The notes: generated by a model not told the origin, from the letters alone. Positions 43,283 through 52,690 are shown, counted from the first letter of the stretch. The stretch is 64,000 bases of DNA from Sulfitobacter sp. (GCA_029252045.1 JAQXCD010000022.1:62001-126000), one strand, 5' to 3'. Translations and numbers: made by a program.

Positions 43283-46123
43283 TCATGATCCTACCTTCCA
43301 TTTCAGCTCGGACGGGGCGTTGGGCACCGGAGAGTTGATGGGCGGGAGAGCGGGTTGCGAAAGAGCATCCTTTGGCGCGTCGACTTTGCGGACTGCGACT
43401 TTCAGGTCGAACCATGCGGCCTGTCCTGTAATCGGGTCAGAGTTGGCCCACCGCATGCCGTCGCCTTTTGGTGGCATCAGCTCGTGAATGATATGGTTCA
43501 GCAAAAAGCCCTTGGTCGCTTCTGGTGCTTTTTCATCCAAGGCCCAGGCACCTTTGCGTTTGCCGATGGCGTTCCATGTCCAGATTGTATTTTCGTTCAA
43601 AGCGGCCATTTCCATCACGGGGACTGTGATGGCGCCATGGGGCGAGGTGATCTCGGCCCAGTCGCCATCTTGCAGCACGTGGGCGCGCATCAGCTTGGTC
43701 GGCAGATACATCGGGTTGCGGCCGTGGAGTTGGCGGAGCCATGCATTCTGGCTGCCCCATGAGTGGTACATTGCCATGGGGCGTTGTGTGAGTGCGTTGA
43801 CGGTGAAGCCTTCGTTGCCTTGCTGGTCTGTCTCGTACCAGATCGGCAGAGGCGACATCTTTTCCTTGATGCGGGCGCGCAGGTGATCCGGCGGCTGGCG
43901 TTTGCCGTGGCCTTCGGCGGCCAGTTGGAATTTGCGCATCGGTTCCGCGTAGAGTGTGAACAGATAGGGTTGCGGTGTATCGAACAGGCCAATTTTCACG
44001 GCCCAATCCTGATAGGCTGCGTTCCATGGTTTGTAGTAGTTGGCACCATCGGGGATGTGTTCAACGAAGAAGCCGCCGTTCTCGATGTAATTGTCCAGCT
44101 GGGATGCGTTTGGGCCGCCGCGCCCGCCTTGGGGCCCGTTTTCGCCCATGCGCCATCCGGCAAGGGGGCCCACACCCGGGCGGCGTTCGTGGTTGACGAT
44201 GTAGTCTGCGTAATCGGCGTATTTCTGGCTGCCGTCTTCGTTGGTGAAAGCGGGCAGGCCCAGCTTGGCGCCCAGATCACATAGCGCTGATTGGAAGCCT
44301 TTTACGTTGCGGTCAGGCTCTACCACAGGCCAGCGGATGGCATCGGCCAGTCCGTCGGCCTCGCAAATGGGGCGATCCAGCAGGGAGATGCAGTCATGCC
44401 GTTCGAGATAGGTGGTATCGGGCAGGATCAGGTCCGAGTAGGCGACCATCTCGGAGCTGTAGGCATCGGAATAGATGATGCGGGGAATGACGTATTCGCC
44501 GTTTTCGTCTTTATCCGTCAGCATCCCCATCACGCCTGAGGTGTTCATGGAGGAGTTCCACGACATGTTCGCCATATACATGAACAGGGTGTCAATTTTG
44601 TAGGGATCTCCGGCGTGGGCGTTGGAGATGACCATATGCATCAGGCCGTGAACGGACATGGGGTTTTCCCATGTGAACGCCTTGTCGATACGGGCGGGTG
44701 AGCCGTCTTCCTTGAGCGCAAGATCATCAGGGCCGTGCACAAAGCCCAAGTGTGGGCCGTTGAGGGCAGCGCCCGGATTTACGCCGGTATGGGGTTTGGG
44801 ATGTGCCGTGGCGGGTTTGGGGTAAGGTGGCTTGAACCGGAAGCCGCCGGGCACTTCGACGGTGCCAAGGATGATTTGCAGCGTGTGAAGCGCGCGGCAG
44901 GTCTGGAAGCCGTTGGTATGGGCTGAGATACCGCGCATGGCGTGGAAGGAGACGGGGCGGCCTGTCATCGTCTTGTGATGCTCGCCGCGGAAATCGGTCC
45001 ACTCGTGGTCCAGCTCGAAGGATTCCTCGAATGCGACGCGGGCCAGTTCGGCGGCCAGCGTGCGGATGCGTTTGGCGGAGATGCCGCAACGCGCGGCCAC
45101 GGCCTCGGGCGCGTATTGGTCGTCCAGATACATTTCCGCCATCTGGTGGAATACGGGACGGTGGGTGATGCCGGCATCGCGGTAGGTGGCGGCCAGATCG
45201 GGGCGTACGCCCTTTTGATCGTAGGGGGCGAGCTTGCCTGTGGTGCGGTCGATCACCAGTTCCTTGCCGTTTTCGTCGCGCAGTTTCAGGCCGAACTCGG
45301 GTGATTTTTCGTCGCCGTTGATCAGCACAGCGGCGTCTGTGTATTGCGCGAGATAGTGCAGGTCCATCTTGCCCGCCTTCATCAGGCAGTGGATCATCGA
45401 CAGGATGAACAAGCCGTCGGTGCCCGGTGTAATGCCGACCCAGTCATCGGCCACGGCGTTATAGCCGGTGCGGATCGGGTTTACGCCGATCACACGCGCA
45501 CCGCGTTTCTTGATCTTGCCGATGCCCATTTTGATGGGGTTGCTATCGTGGTCTTCGGCGACGCCGAACAGCATAAACAGCTTGGTATGGTCCCAATCGG
45601 GTTGACCGAACTCCCAGAACGCCCCACCCATGGTGTAGATGCCAGCAGCAGCCATGTTGACCGAGCAGAACCCACCGTGGGCTGCGTAATTGGGCGTGCC
45701 AAAGGACTGTGCCCAGAGCGATGTAAAGCTTTGCGACTGGTCGCGGCCTGTGAAGAACGCCAGCTTCTCGGGGTTCGTCTCGCGGATGGGTTTCAGCCAA
45801 CTTGCGGCGATCTCATAGGCCTCGTCCCAGCTGACTTCCTCGAACTTGCCTTCGCCGCGCTCGCCCACACGTTTCATCGGCGCGCGCAGGCGCGACGGCG
45901 CGTTGTGCTGCATGATGCCGGCGGAGCCTTTGGCGCAGAGCACACCTTTGTTCACGGGGTGGTCGCGGTTGCCCTCAATGTAGGCGACCTTCAGATCGCC
46001 CAGCGGGTCTTTTTTCATGTGGACGTTGATGCCGCAGCGGCAGGCGCACATGTAGCAAGTTGTCTTGCGGATCTCGTCGGAGACTTTCGGGCTCAGGTCC
46101 AGCGTGGGCTGTTTGTGGGTCAT
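43283..46123 (-). CDS. soeA: molybdopterin catalytic subunit of sulfite dehydrogenase (SoeA)
   Basis: The 946-residue protein is a DMSO-reductase-superfamily molybdoenzyme. An N-terminal 4Fe-4S motif (TTCYMCACRCGINVHM, closing Cys in KGVLCAKGSAG) precedes the cofactor domains. HGGFCSVNMAAAG offers a candidate molybdenum-ligand Cys. There is no twin-arginine signal peptide, so the enzyme should face the cytoplasm, unlike DmsA. Family knowledge: SoeABC oxidises cytoplasmic sulfite to sulfate. The operon with xsc, which makes sulfite, supports this role. Thiosulfate, polysulfide or DMSO reductase are less likely alternatives. Confidence 0.85.
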   Translation of the reverse strand: MTHKQPTLDLSPKVSDEIRKTTCYMCACRCGINVHMKKDPLGDLKVAYIEGNRDHPVNKGVLCAKGSAGIMQHNAPSRLRAPMKRVGERGEGKFEEVSWDEAYEIAASWLKPIRETNPEKLAFFTGRDQSQSFTSLWAQSFGTPNYAAHGGFCSVNMAAAGIYTMGGAFWEFGQPDWDHTKLFMLFGVAEDHDSNPIKMGIGKIKKRGARVIGVNPIRTGYNAVADDWVGITPGTDGLFILSMIHCLMKAGKMDLHYLAQYTDAAVLINGDEKSPEFGLKLRDENGKELVIDRTTGKLAPYDQKGVRPDLAATYRDAGITHRPVFHQMAEMYLDDQYAPEAVAARCGISAKRIRTLAAELARVAFEESFELDHEWTDFRGEHHKTMTGRPVSFHAMRGISAHTNGFQTCRALHTLQIILGTVEVPGGFRFKPPYPKPATAHPKPHTGVNPGAALNGPHLGFVHGPDDLALKEDGSPARIDKAFTWENPMSVHGLMHMVISNAHAGDPYKIDTLFMYMANMSWNSSMNTSGVMGMLTDKDENGEYVIPRIIYSDAYSSEMVAYSDLILPDTTYLERHDCISLLDRPICEADGLADAIRWPVVEPDRNVKGFQSALCDLGAKLGLPAFTNEDGSQKYADYADYIVNHERRPGVGPLAGWRMGENGPQGGRGGPNASQLDNYIENGGFFVEHIPDGANYYKPWNAAYQDWAVKIGLFDTPQPYLFTLYAEPMRKFQLAAEGHGKRQPPDHLRARIKEKMSPLPIWYETDQQGNEGFTVNALTQRPMAMYHSWGSQNAWLRQLHGRNPMYLPTKLMRAHVLQDGDWAEITSPHGAITVPVMEMAALNENTIWTWNAIGKRKGAWALDEKAPEATKGFLLNHIIHELMPPKGDGMRWANSDPITGQAAWFDLKVAVRKVDAPKDALSQPALPPINSPVPNAPSELKWKVGS

Positions 46124-46139
46124 GGTCTCTCCTGACGGG

Positions 46140-47138
46140 TTATGTGGCGGCCTGAAGCGTGGTTACAGCGATCATGTTGGTCACATCGGCGGCGGTACAG
46201 CCGCGCGACAGGTCGTTAGCCGGTTTGGCAAGGCCCTGAAGGACGGGGCCGATGGCGTCGCACCCCCCGATCCGCTGGGCAATTTTGTAGCCGATATTGC
46301 CGGCATCGAGGTTCGGGAAGATCAGCACGTTGGCATGGCCCGCCACTTTTGATCCGGGCGCTTTGGAGGCGCCGACGGAGGGCACAAAGGCGGCGTCGAA
46401 TTGCAACTCGCCATCGGCGGGCAAATCGGGGTGACTGGCGTGCAAAAGTGCAAGCGCGTCGGTGACTTTGGTCACCCGTTCGTGACGTGCCGACCCTTTG
46501 GTGGAAAAGCTGAGCATGGCCACCTTGGGCATATCACCCAGCAGTTGGGTGCACGACGCCGCAGATTGCGCGGCAATGGCGGCCAGTTCAGCAGCGTCAG
46601 GGTCAATAACCAAGCCGCAATCGCCGAAGATCATGGCCGATCTTCCGCTGGGATGGTTCGCAGGGAGTGCCATCAGAAAGAACGAGGACACAAGTGCCGC
46701 ATCGGGGGCTTTGCCGATCATGGTGAGGGCGGCGCGTACCGTGTCCGAGGTGGTCGCGACGGCCCCGCCCACGGTGCCATCCGCATCGCCGTTGCGCACC
46801 ATCAGGGCGGCAAAAACCATCGGGTCGCGGGCCTGTTGGGCGGCAACTTCTTCGCTCACGCCCTTGTGCTTGCGCAGGTCGTAGTAGAGCGCGGCATAGG
46901 TTGCGGTCAGCGTCGAGTTTTCGGGGTCTTGGATGTGCAGACCTTCGCGGCCTGTGGCGCCTGCGTCCGCGAGCCGTTCTTTGATCTGCGCTGTCGGGCC
47001 AACCAGAGTGATCGGACCCATTCCGGTATTGAGTGCATCCAAAGCGCCGGCCACAACCCTTGGGTCGTGGCCTTCACTCAGGACGATGTGGGCAGGCCGG
47101 GCGGCTGCGCGGTTTTGTAGATCACGCAGAACATTCAT
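46140..47138 (-). CDS. pta: phosphate acetyltransferase
   Basis: Pta converts acetyl phosphate and CoA to acetyl-CoA. The 332-residue protein is the short form without the N-terminal DRTGG/P-loop extension. It has IVLSEGHDPRVVAGA, MVRNGDADGTVGGAVATTSD and ANVLIFPNLDAGNIGYKIAQ. Its position between xsc and soeA fits a dedicated Pta that recovers acetyl-CoA from the Xsc product. Confidence 0.94.
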   Translation of the reverse strand: MNVLRDLQNRAAARPAHIVLSEGHDPRVVAGALDALNTGMGPITLVGPTAQIKERLADAGATGREGLHIQDPENSTLTATYAALYYDLRKHKGVSEEVAAQQARDPMVFAALMVRNGDADGTVGGAVATTSDTVRAALTMIGKAPDAALVSSFFLMALPANHPSGRSAMIFGDCGLVIDPDAAELAAIAAQSAASCTQLLGDMPKVAMLSFSTKGSARHERVTKVTDALALLHASHPDLPADGELQFDAAFVPSVGASKAPGSKVAGHANVLIFPNLDAGNIGYKIAQRIGGCDAIGPVLQGLAKPANDLSRGCTAADVTNMIAVTTLQAAT

Positions 47139-47176
47139 TCCGGCCTTACCCTTTTGTCTGACACGTGGATCGTCAC

Positions 47177-48955
47177 TTAGACTGTTTGCTCACGCATGTC
47201 GGCGGCGTCGATGCCTGCAACCTGCACTGGCTGCTTCATCGCGTCACGGCGGAAAGGGTCACCCAGTTCCTGATTGATCATCGCTTCGATCAGGGTGGTC
47301 TTGCCGTGGTTCATCTGGTCGTCGATCGCTTTGGCGAGGGCTGCTGTCAGCTCTTCCTGAGTGCGGGCGACAACACCTTGCAAGCCGCAAGCTTGCGCGA
47401 TGCCGGCGTAGGAAACCTGCTCGTCCAGCTCGGTGCCGACAAAGTTATCATCGAACCAAAGGGTCGAGTTCCGCTTTTCCGCGCCCCACTGGTAGTTGCG
47501 GAAAACGATCTGCGTGACCGGAGGCCAGTCACCACGGCCAATCGCCGTCAGTTCGTTCACTGCGATGCCAAATGCGCCGTCACCGGCAAAACCGACAACC
47601 GGCACGTCAGGCTGGCCGATTTTCGCGCCAACAATGGCGGGCAGACCGTAGCCGCAGGGGCCGAACAGGCCGGGTGCGAGGTATTTGCGGCCCTCATTGA
47701 AAGAAGGATAAGCGTTGCCGATGGCGCAGTTGTTGCCGATGTCGGAGGAGATGATCGCCTCTTGTGGCAGCGCCTGCTGGATCGCACGCCATGCCATGCG
47801 TGGGGACATCCAGTCAGGCTTGGCCGCACGGGCGCGCACGTTCCAGTCTGTGCCGGGATCGTCCTGCTCTTCTGTCATGGAGGTCAGTTCCTGCGCCCAT
47901 GCGGATTTTGTCTGGGCGATAAGGGCTGTGCGGTCCTTGCGTCCTGTGTCGCCTGCGGTCTCGGCCAGTTTGGCCGTGATGGATGTTGCGACTTTGGCGG
48001 CGTCACCTACGATACCCACGGTGACCTTTTTGGTCAGGCCGATGCGGTCGGGGTTGATGTCGACCTGAATAATTTTGGCATCTTTGGGCCAGTAATCAAT
48101 GCCGTAGCCGGGCAGGGTCGAGAACGGGTTGAGGCGGGTACCGAGGCAGAGCACCACATCAGCTTTCGCGATCAGCTCCATGCCGGCCTTCGATCCGTTG
48201 TAGCCCAGTGGGCCTGCAAACAGGGGGTGGTTGCCGGGGAAGGCATCGTTGTGCTGGTAGCCGACGCAAACAGGCGCATCCAGCTTTTCAGCCAGCACGC
48301 GGGAGGCTTCGATACCGCCCTTGGCCAGAACCACACCAGCACCGTTCAGGATGACGGGGAACTTGGCGGTCGACAGCATCTCGGCTGCTTTGGCAACGGC
48401 GTTTTCGCCACCCTGTGGCAGTTCAAAATCCACCACTTCGGGGATTTCGATGTCGATGACTTGGGTCCAGAAATCGCGCGGCACGTTGATCTGCGCAGGG
48501 GCAGAGGCGCGCTTGGCTTGCATGATCACGCGGTTCAGTGTTTCGGCGATGCGCGATGGGTCACGCACTTCTTCCTGATAGGCCACACAATCGGCGAACA
48601 GGTTCATCTGCTCCATCTCCTGGAAGCCACCCTGACCGATGGTTTTATTCGCGGCCTGTGGGGTTACCAAAAGTAAAGGAGTGTGGTTCCAATATGCTGT
48701 CTTTACCGCAGTTACAAAGTTGGTGATGCCGGGGCCGTTCTGGGCGATCATCATGGACATTTTGCCAGTGGCACGGGTGTAGCCGTCAGACATCATACCG
48801 GCGGAGCCTTCATGCGCGCAGTCCCAGAACTTGATCCCCGCTTTGGGGAAGATGTCCGAGATCGGCATCATGGCAGAGCCGATAATGCCAAACGCATGCT
48901 GGATGCCGTGGCGCTGCAGCGTTTTTACGAAAGCTTCTTCGGTGGTCATCTTCAT
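47177..48955 (-). CDS. xsc: sulfoacetaldehyde acetyltransferase
   Basis: This thiamine-diphosphate enzyme converts sulfoacetaldehyde and phosphate to acetyl phosphate and sulfite. The 592-residue protein begins MKMTTEEAFVKTLQRHGIQH and contains FGIIGSAMMPISDIFPKAG, CAHEGSAGMMSDGYTRATG (catalytic Glu region) and VVGFAGDGAFGIAVNELTAI (diphosphate/metal site). These match Xsc closely rather than acetolactate synthase. Pta and SoeABC lie downstream and TauR upstream, forming a sulfonate-degradation operon. Confidence 0.95.
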   Translation of the reverse strand: MKMTTEEAFVKTLQRHGIQHAFGIIGSAMMPISDIFPKAGIKFWDCAHEGSAGMMSDGYTRATGKMSMMIAQNGPGITNFVTAVKTAYWNHTPLLLVTPQAANKTIGQGGFQEMEQMNLFADCVAYQEEVRDPSRIAETLNRVIMQAKRASAPAQINVPRDFWTQVIDIEIPEVVDFELPQGGENAVAKAAEMLSTAKFPVILNGAGVVLAKGGIEASRVLAEKLDAPVCVGYQHNDAFPGNHPLFAGPLGYNGSKAGMELIAKADVVLCLGTRLNPFSTLPGYGIDYWPKDAKIIQVDINPDRIGLTKKVTVGIVGDAAKVATSITAKLAETAGDTGRKDRTALIAQTKSAWAQELTSMTEEQDDPGTDWNVRARAAKPDWMSPRMAWRAIQQALPQEAIISSDIGNNCAIGNAYPSFNEGRKYLAPGLFGPCGYGLPAIVGAKIGQPDVPVVGFAGDGAFGIAVNELTAIGRGDWPPVTQIVFRNYQWGAEKRNSTLWFDDNFVGTELDEQVSYAGIAQACGLQGVVARTQEELTAALAKAIDDQMNHGKTTLIEAMINQELGDPFRRDAMKQPVQVAGIDAADMREQTV

Positions 48956-49041
48956 AGCGGGTGATCCTTGATGTTATGTGAATACGAATCTTGTTTTGCT
49001 GTATGGTACGGAGTCTGGGTCTAAAGGGTTAGGGCCAGATT

Positions 49042-50526
49042 TTAAGACGGAATATGACCAGCATGTGTCATTGCTTCTATCTCTGACGCAAGCGCTTGCA
49101 GTCCGTCAGGTATCCGGCTCGACGGGATCGAGGAATACCCGAGCCGGTAGAAATTGCGGGGCTGTTCTTCGCCGTTGAAAAATGAATGTCCGGGTTCGAT
49201 GAGGACACCGCGGGTGCGGGCGCGGGCCGCCAGCTGTTTAGCGTCAATCCCTTCGGGGGCGCGCATCCAGAAGGACGAGCCACCATGTGCGCCCTGTCCT
49301 GCAATTTGCAGGTCGTATTTCGCAATCGCCTCTTCCATCTTGGTGCGGCGTTCATGCAGCACGTTGCCCATCCGACGGACCAGCGCATCGTAATGGCCCA
49401 GCGACAGGAAGTAGGAGGCCGTGCGTTGGATGTGGCCGGGCGGATGGCGCAGCACCGAAGCGCGCAGGGCGCGGGCCTCGCGAATGAACGGCTCGGACCC
49501 GACCAGATACCCAAGGCGCAAACCGGGAAACAGCGATTTGGAAAAGCTGCCCACATAGATCACGCGGCCATCGGTATCGAGCGATTTGAGGGCGGGTGAA
49601 GGCGGGCGCAGAAATGACGTCTCGAACTCGTAATCGTCCTCGACGATGATGGCATCCATCTCGCGCGCACGGGCCAGTAATTCGCGGCGGCGGGCCATAG
49701 GCATGGTCGCGTTGGTGGGGCATTGGTGGCTGGGGGTGGTGAAAATCACATCCGTATCAGGCGGAATGGCCTCGGGGGGCAGGCCGTCCTGATCCACCCG
49801 CACAGGCGACACATGGCAGCGTGATTGCACCAGAATATCGCGCAGAGCGTGATAGCAGGGGTCCTCCAGGGCTGCGCGTCTGCGTTGTGTGAGCAGGACC
49901 TGTGCGGTCAGCCACAGCGCGTTCTGTGCGCCCATTGTGATCAGGATTTGTTCGGGGGCAGCGGTGATGCCGCGGCGCGGCAGAGTGTGGCGCGCAATAA
50001 ACTCGATTAGCTGGGGATCATCCTGATCGTAGTAGTCGGAGGTCATCGAGGTGAAGTCACGCTGGCCCAGAGCCTGCAACGCACAAAGGCGCCAGTTGGC
50101 ATGGTCAAACAGCGTTTGATCGGCCTGCCCATAGACGAAGGGATAGCGATATTGGGACCAGTCTTGTGGCTTGCGCGGGGTGACGCCGCCGCTGAACTTT
50201 TGACCGATGGCGCGGGTCCAGTCGACTGAGTCCAGAGTATCAGGGCTGGGCGTGAAAGAGGGTGGACTGGGCGCATTCTCGGACACAAAATAGCCGGAGC
50301 GCCCTTTGGAGGCGAGGTAATCATTGGCCAGAAGTTCGGTATAGGCGATGGTCACGGTGATCCGGCTGACCCCGAGATGTAGCGCCAGTTTTCGGGTGGA
50401 GGGCAGCTTTTCCCCGCGTTGGAAACGGCCCGACAAAATGCCCTGCGCGATCATCTGCTGGATCTGCGACTGCAAGGTGCCCTGAGCATCGGGCTTAAGG
50501 AAAAACGTCTCTACCGGAAGGGCCAT
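49042..50526 (-). CDS. tauR: TauR, MocR/GntR-type taurine regulator
   Basis: The 494-residue regulator fuses a GntR winged helix (about residues 10-80: QGILSGRFQRGEKLPSTRKL, GVSRITVTIAYTELLANDYL) to an aminotransferase-like domain with PLP Lys330 in YVGSFSKSLFPGLRLGYLVG. Family knowledge: TauR of Rhodobacter activates taurine genes and is a MocR-type regulator using PLP. It lies upstream of xsc on the same strand with an 86-bp gap. A direct repeat matching the TauR site precedes its start. Confidence 0.92.
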   Translation of the reverse strand: MALPVETFFLKPDAQGTLQSQIQQMIAQGILSGRFQRGEKLPSTRKLALHLGVSRITVTIAYTELLANDYLASKGRSGYFVSENAPSPPSFTPSPDTLDSVDWTRAIGQKFSGGVTPRKPQDWSQYRYPFVYGQADQTLFDHANWRLCALQALGQRDFTSMTSDYYDQDDPQLIEFIARHTLPRRGITAAPEQILITMGAQNALWLTAQVLLTQRRRAALEDPCYHALRDILVQSRCHVSPVRVDQDGLPPEAIPPDTDVIFTTPSHQCPTNATMPMARRRELLARAREMDAIIVEDDYEFETSFLRPPSPALKSLDTDGRVIYVGSFSKSLFPGLRLGYLVGSEPFIREARALRASVLRHPPGHIQRTASYFLSLGHYDALVRRMGNVLHERRTKMEEAIAKYDLQIAGQGAHGGSSFWMRAPEGIDAKQLAARARTRGVLIEPGHSFFNGEEQPRNFYRLGYSSIPSSRIPDGLQALASEIEAMTHAGHIPS

Positions 50527-50541
50527 GAGGCATCTTGTATA

Positions 50542-50573
50542 TTGGACCTAATTGGAAATCAATCTGGACCTAG
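50542..50573. promoter_or_regulatory. direct repeat matching TauR binding site upstream of tauR
   Basis: TTGGACCTAA (50542-50551) and CTGGACCTAG (50564-50573) are direct repeats 22 bp apart, two helical turns. Each matches the Rhodobacter capsulatus TauR consensus CTGGACYTAA at nine of ten positions. They lie 16-47 bp upstream of the tauR start, though written on the opposite strand to it. Autoregulation or control of a promoter here is likely. Confidence 0.75.
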
Positions 50574-50698
50574 TGAGGGGTGAAATGAAGTTTCACAGGA
50601 CATTTAGCATAGGGAATTCTGAAGATAGTGAAATTAATAATTGAGACTATGGGTTTCAAAAGTGATGCCATTTCGTGAGTTGGATGCCGGTGCCATCG

Positions 50699-50717
50699 GT
50701 ACACCCCCTGTACACCG
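50699..50717 (+). repeat. GTACACCC-N3-GTACACCG direct repeat, copy 2
   Basis: This is the same 8-3-8 arrangement as at 18677-18695, with spacer CCT instead of TGC. It lies about 70 bp upstream of the BrnA-like gene. Confidence 0.55.
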
Positions 50718-50785
50718 TGCGGTGTCTTTTGAGAGTTTTAGCTTTGGGGTTTCATGCTTGGGCCGGAAATTGAGGGAGAAGGCAA

Positions 50786-51127
50786 ATGAACCGTAAAGAC
50801 GCACATAGCCAGATGATCCACGAACTGGAGCGGTTGCAGGAGGAGATGTCGGCGCAGTGGCTCGACAAGAGCCTGCCAGATGATTGGAGCGGGCTGGATT
50901 TCTGGGACGAGGTGAAGCGCAAGAAAATGCGGGTCACGATCCGGCTGGATGCCGATATGGTCGCGTGGTTCCGCAAAATGGGCCCCAACTATGGCCCGCG
51001 CATCAACAAGGTTCTGCGGATCTATTACGCGGGTGTCGTATCGGGGAATGTGTCTGCCTACCCCAATGACCGGGTGGTGCCGCGTTTGCAGTTGGCGGCG
51101 CAGAGAGATGGACAAGCTGCGGGCTGA
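50786..51127 (+). CDS. BrnA-like antitoxin domain protein (orphan)
   Basis: The 113-residue protein has an N-terminal helical region (MNRKDAHSQMIHELERLQEE) and a C-terminal BrnA-type ribbon-helix-helix region (KKMRVTIRLDADMVAWFRKM, then YGPRINKVLRIYYAG). BrnA normally neutralises the BrnT ribonuclease toxin encoded just upstream. No brnT-like gene lies on either side here, so it is either an orphan antitoxin or a free DNA-binding regulator. It sits in the AT-richer segment that splits the taurine cluster. Confidence 0.75.
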   Translation: MNRKDAHSQMIHELERLQEEMSAQWLDKSLPDDWSGLDFWDEVKRKKMRVTIRLDADMVAWFRKMGPNYGPRINKVLRIYYAGVVSGNVSAYPNDRVVPRLQLAAQRDGQAAG

Positions 51128-51476
51128 TTTGAAGAGGTGAGGGACGTGTGGCAAGGCCTTTGGCTGTTGGGGTGATATCGGCAGAATACGGTGAGCGGCA
51201 GGTTTGAGCTTAGTTCGCCGAATTCTGCGTGATGCATGGATGTCTTTTGTCAAGAGAGAGCCAAAAACCTTCCACAACTGGTTAGGTTTTGAACTGGGTT
51301 TGTGGCGGCGCGGATTTGGGTGGTTTTGGGCACTTCCAAAAAGGAGCGTTTTTGGAAGAGCCAGAAGTGTCACCGATGCAGGCGTTCTTCGCAATCGAAC
51401 TGTGGCGGCTTTCCCAGACCTAATTCCTCACTTACACATTGGCCTTTAGAAGACATCTAGACTGCGGAGGTGAATT
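51128..51476. other. gene-free spacer in AT-richer patch
   Basis: Nothing convincing is seen here. An 81-codon frame (51204-51449) has an unusual Trp/Arg/Phe-rich composition, no ribosome site and no recognisable domain. The spacer ends in the strong GGAGG site of the following gene. Confidence 0.5.
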
Positions 51477-52397
51477 TTGGCGCAAGGAAATAACTCGAAG
51501 AACCATCACTGGTGGCCAGTTGGTTTGCAAAAATATTGGACTGACAGGCGTGGAGATCTTTCGTGGATTGAACCAAACGGCGCAACAAAAAAAAAGAGGT
51601 CAGCGAACAAGAAAATTGGTTATAAACGTTATGGTCATACGATGCTCAAGGGTAGTGTCTGGGAAAGTAATTTTGAGAGTAAATTTGATGTTGATAACGA
51701 GGTTCATCACATAATCAGTGGTATTTGTGACCTAAAACCTTTCGGACGAACGCCTTCAGAATTCTTTACCATGCTCAGACTCACCCGAAAGAAGGACCGC
51801 ACACTTCGGGATATGTGCAAGTTCTATCATCTAGACGAAAAACTTCACCGCAATTTACTTTTGCTTCTACACTCGCTCCTTATCAGAAGCCCTTCTAATA
51901 GATCCCAATACGAAGGTACTCCGAGATTGATCTGACTGCCTCCCAATGAAGACGTTGGAAAAGCCAACGTGATTCAGAACTACAGTATCGCAAAGAAGCT
52001 TTGTCAGAATGGGTTTATCTCAAATCAGTATTTCGTACTTTTACATTCACCTCTGAAAAAGTTTGTCTTCGGTGATGGAAGCCTCGACTGGTTGACCAGT
52101 GGTTTGATCGCAAATCGTATCAATGGGCGCGCCCTTCTACCGCTTACACCCCACATCTGCGTGTATTTCTGTACGCCAATGTCGATGCGGACAACGCCAA
52201 ACTGTGCGTCTCTAAGTGCAGCCCCATGGATGGTGGATTGGGTAAACCAGATTACTCAGACCTACTCCAAGGATCAGCTCTTCTTTCTTGGGAAACCTCC
52301 CAAACTGATCGACGCTTTTCATCAGCAGAAATTCCTTGAACACAAAGAAAAAACTGACGCTTTAATCGGCATGCTAGATGAGGTCGCAGGCATCTGA
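51477..52397 (+). pseudogene. DUF4238-like protein, interrupted by in-frame TGA
   Basis: The frame starts at TTG 51477 with GGAGG 6 nt upstream. Part 1 (152 residues) has NHHWWPVGLQKYWTDRRGDL and WESNFESKFDVDNEVHHIIS and ends at TGA 51933-51935. The same frame continues without shift after the stop; a GTG at 51969 could restart 142 residues containing LLPLTPHICVYFCTP and ending in a helical tail. The N-terminal HHW-P-x-x-L-Q and the later PLTPH resemble DUF4238 proteins (about 300 residues), so one gene with a nonsense codon is the simplest reading. The region is visibly AT-richer than its surroundings. Two separate short genes are a less likely alternative. Confidence 0.6.
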
Positions 52398-52640
52398 AGG
52401 CGGCATGGTTCGTTATTTATGGGCTTTAGCAAACTTTAGTTACATGCGCTGTATCCATAATCATGGATGTGAAACGGCGATGTATGACCTTCCAAAAACG
52501 ACCGTTTGTTGAACGGTGCGCCGAAGCAGACTTTGGCGCATGTTGAACTATGGTCCGAAAAGTCCCGCACAGCGGGCCAGCGGGTAGGGTCGTCCCGTAT
52601 TAAGGGGCAGTCAAACAATTGCGCCCATGTCTGAACAGAA

Positions 52641-52670
52641 AAAAGGCCCCGCGTTTCCGCGAGGCCTTTT
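52641..52670 (-). terminator. terminator for tpa (minus strand)
   Basis: An imperfect 13-bp stem (AAAAGGCCCCGCG / CGCGAGGCCTTTT) with a 4-nt loop lies 20 bp beyond the tpa stop. The rest of the spacer from 52398 to 52640 shows no gene. Confidence 0.8.
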
Positions 52671-52690
52671 GTTTGTCGGTGTGGGGCGGT

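Noticed and set aside
41558-46123. Reading the molybdenum cluster as DMSO reductase (dmsABC)
   Set aside because: SoeA has no twin-arginine signal and sits in an operon with xsc and pta, so sulfite dehydrogenase fits better; the residual doubt is noted in the entries.
47165-48676. 503-codon plus-strand frame opposite xsc and pta
   Set aside because: It is antisense to two well-recognised enzymes, has Cys/His/Val-rich composition with no domain, and arises from high third-position GC.
51204-51449. 81-codon plus-strand frame in the AT-richer patch
   Set aside because: No ribosome site, Trp/Arg-rich composition and no recognisable family.
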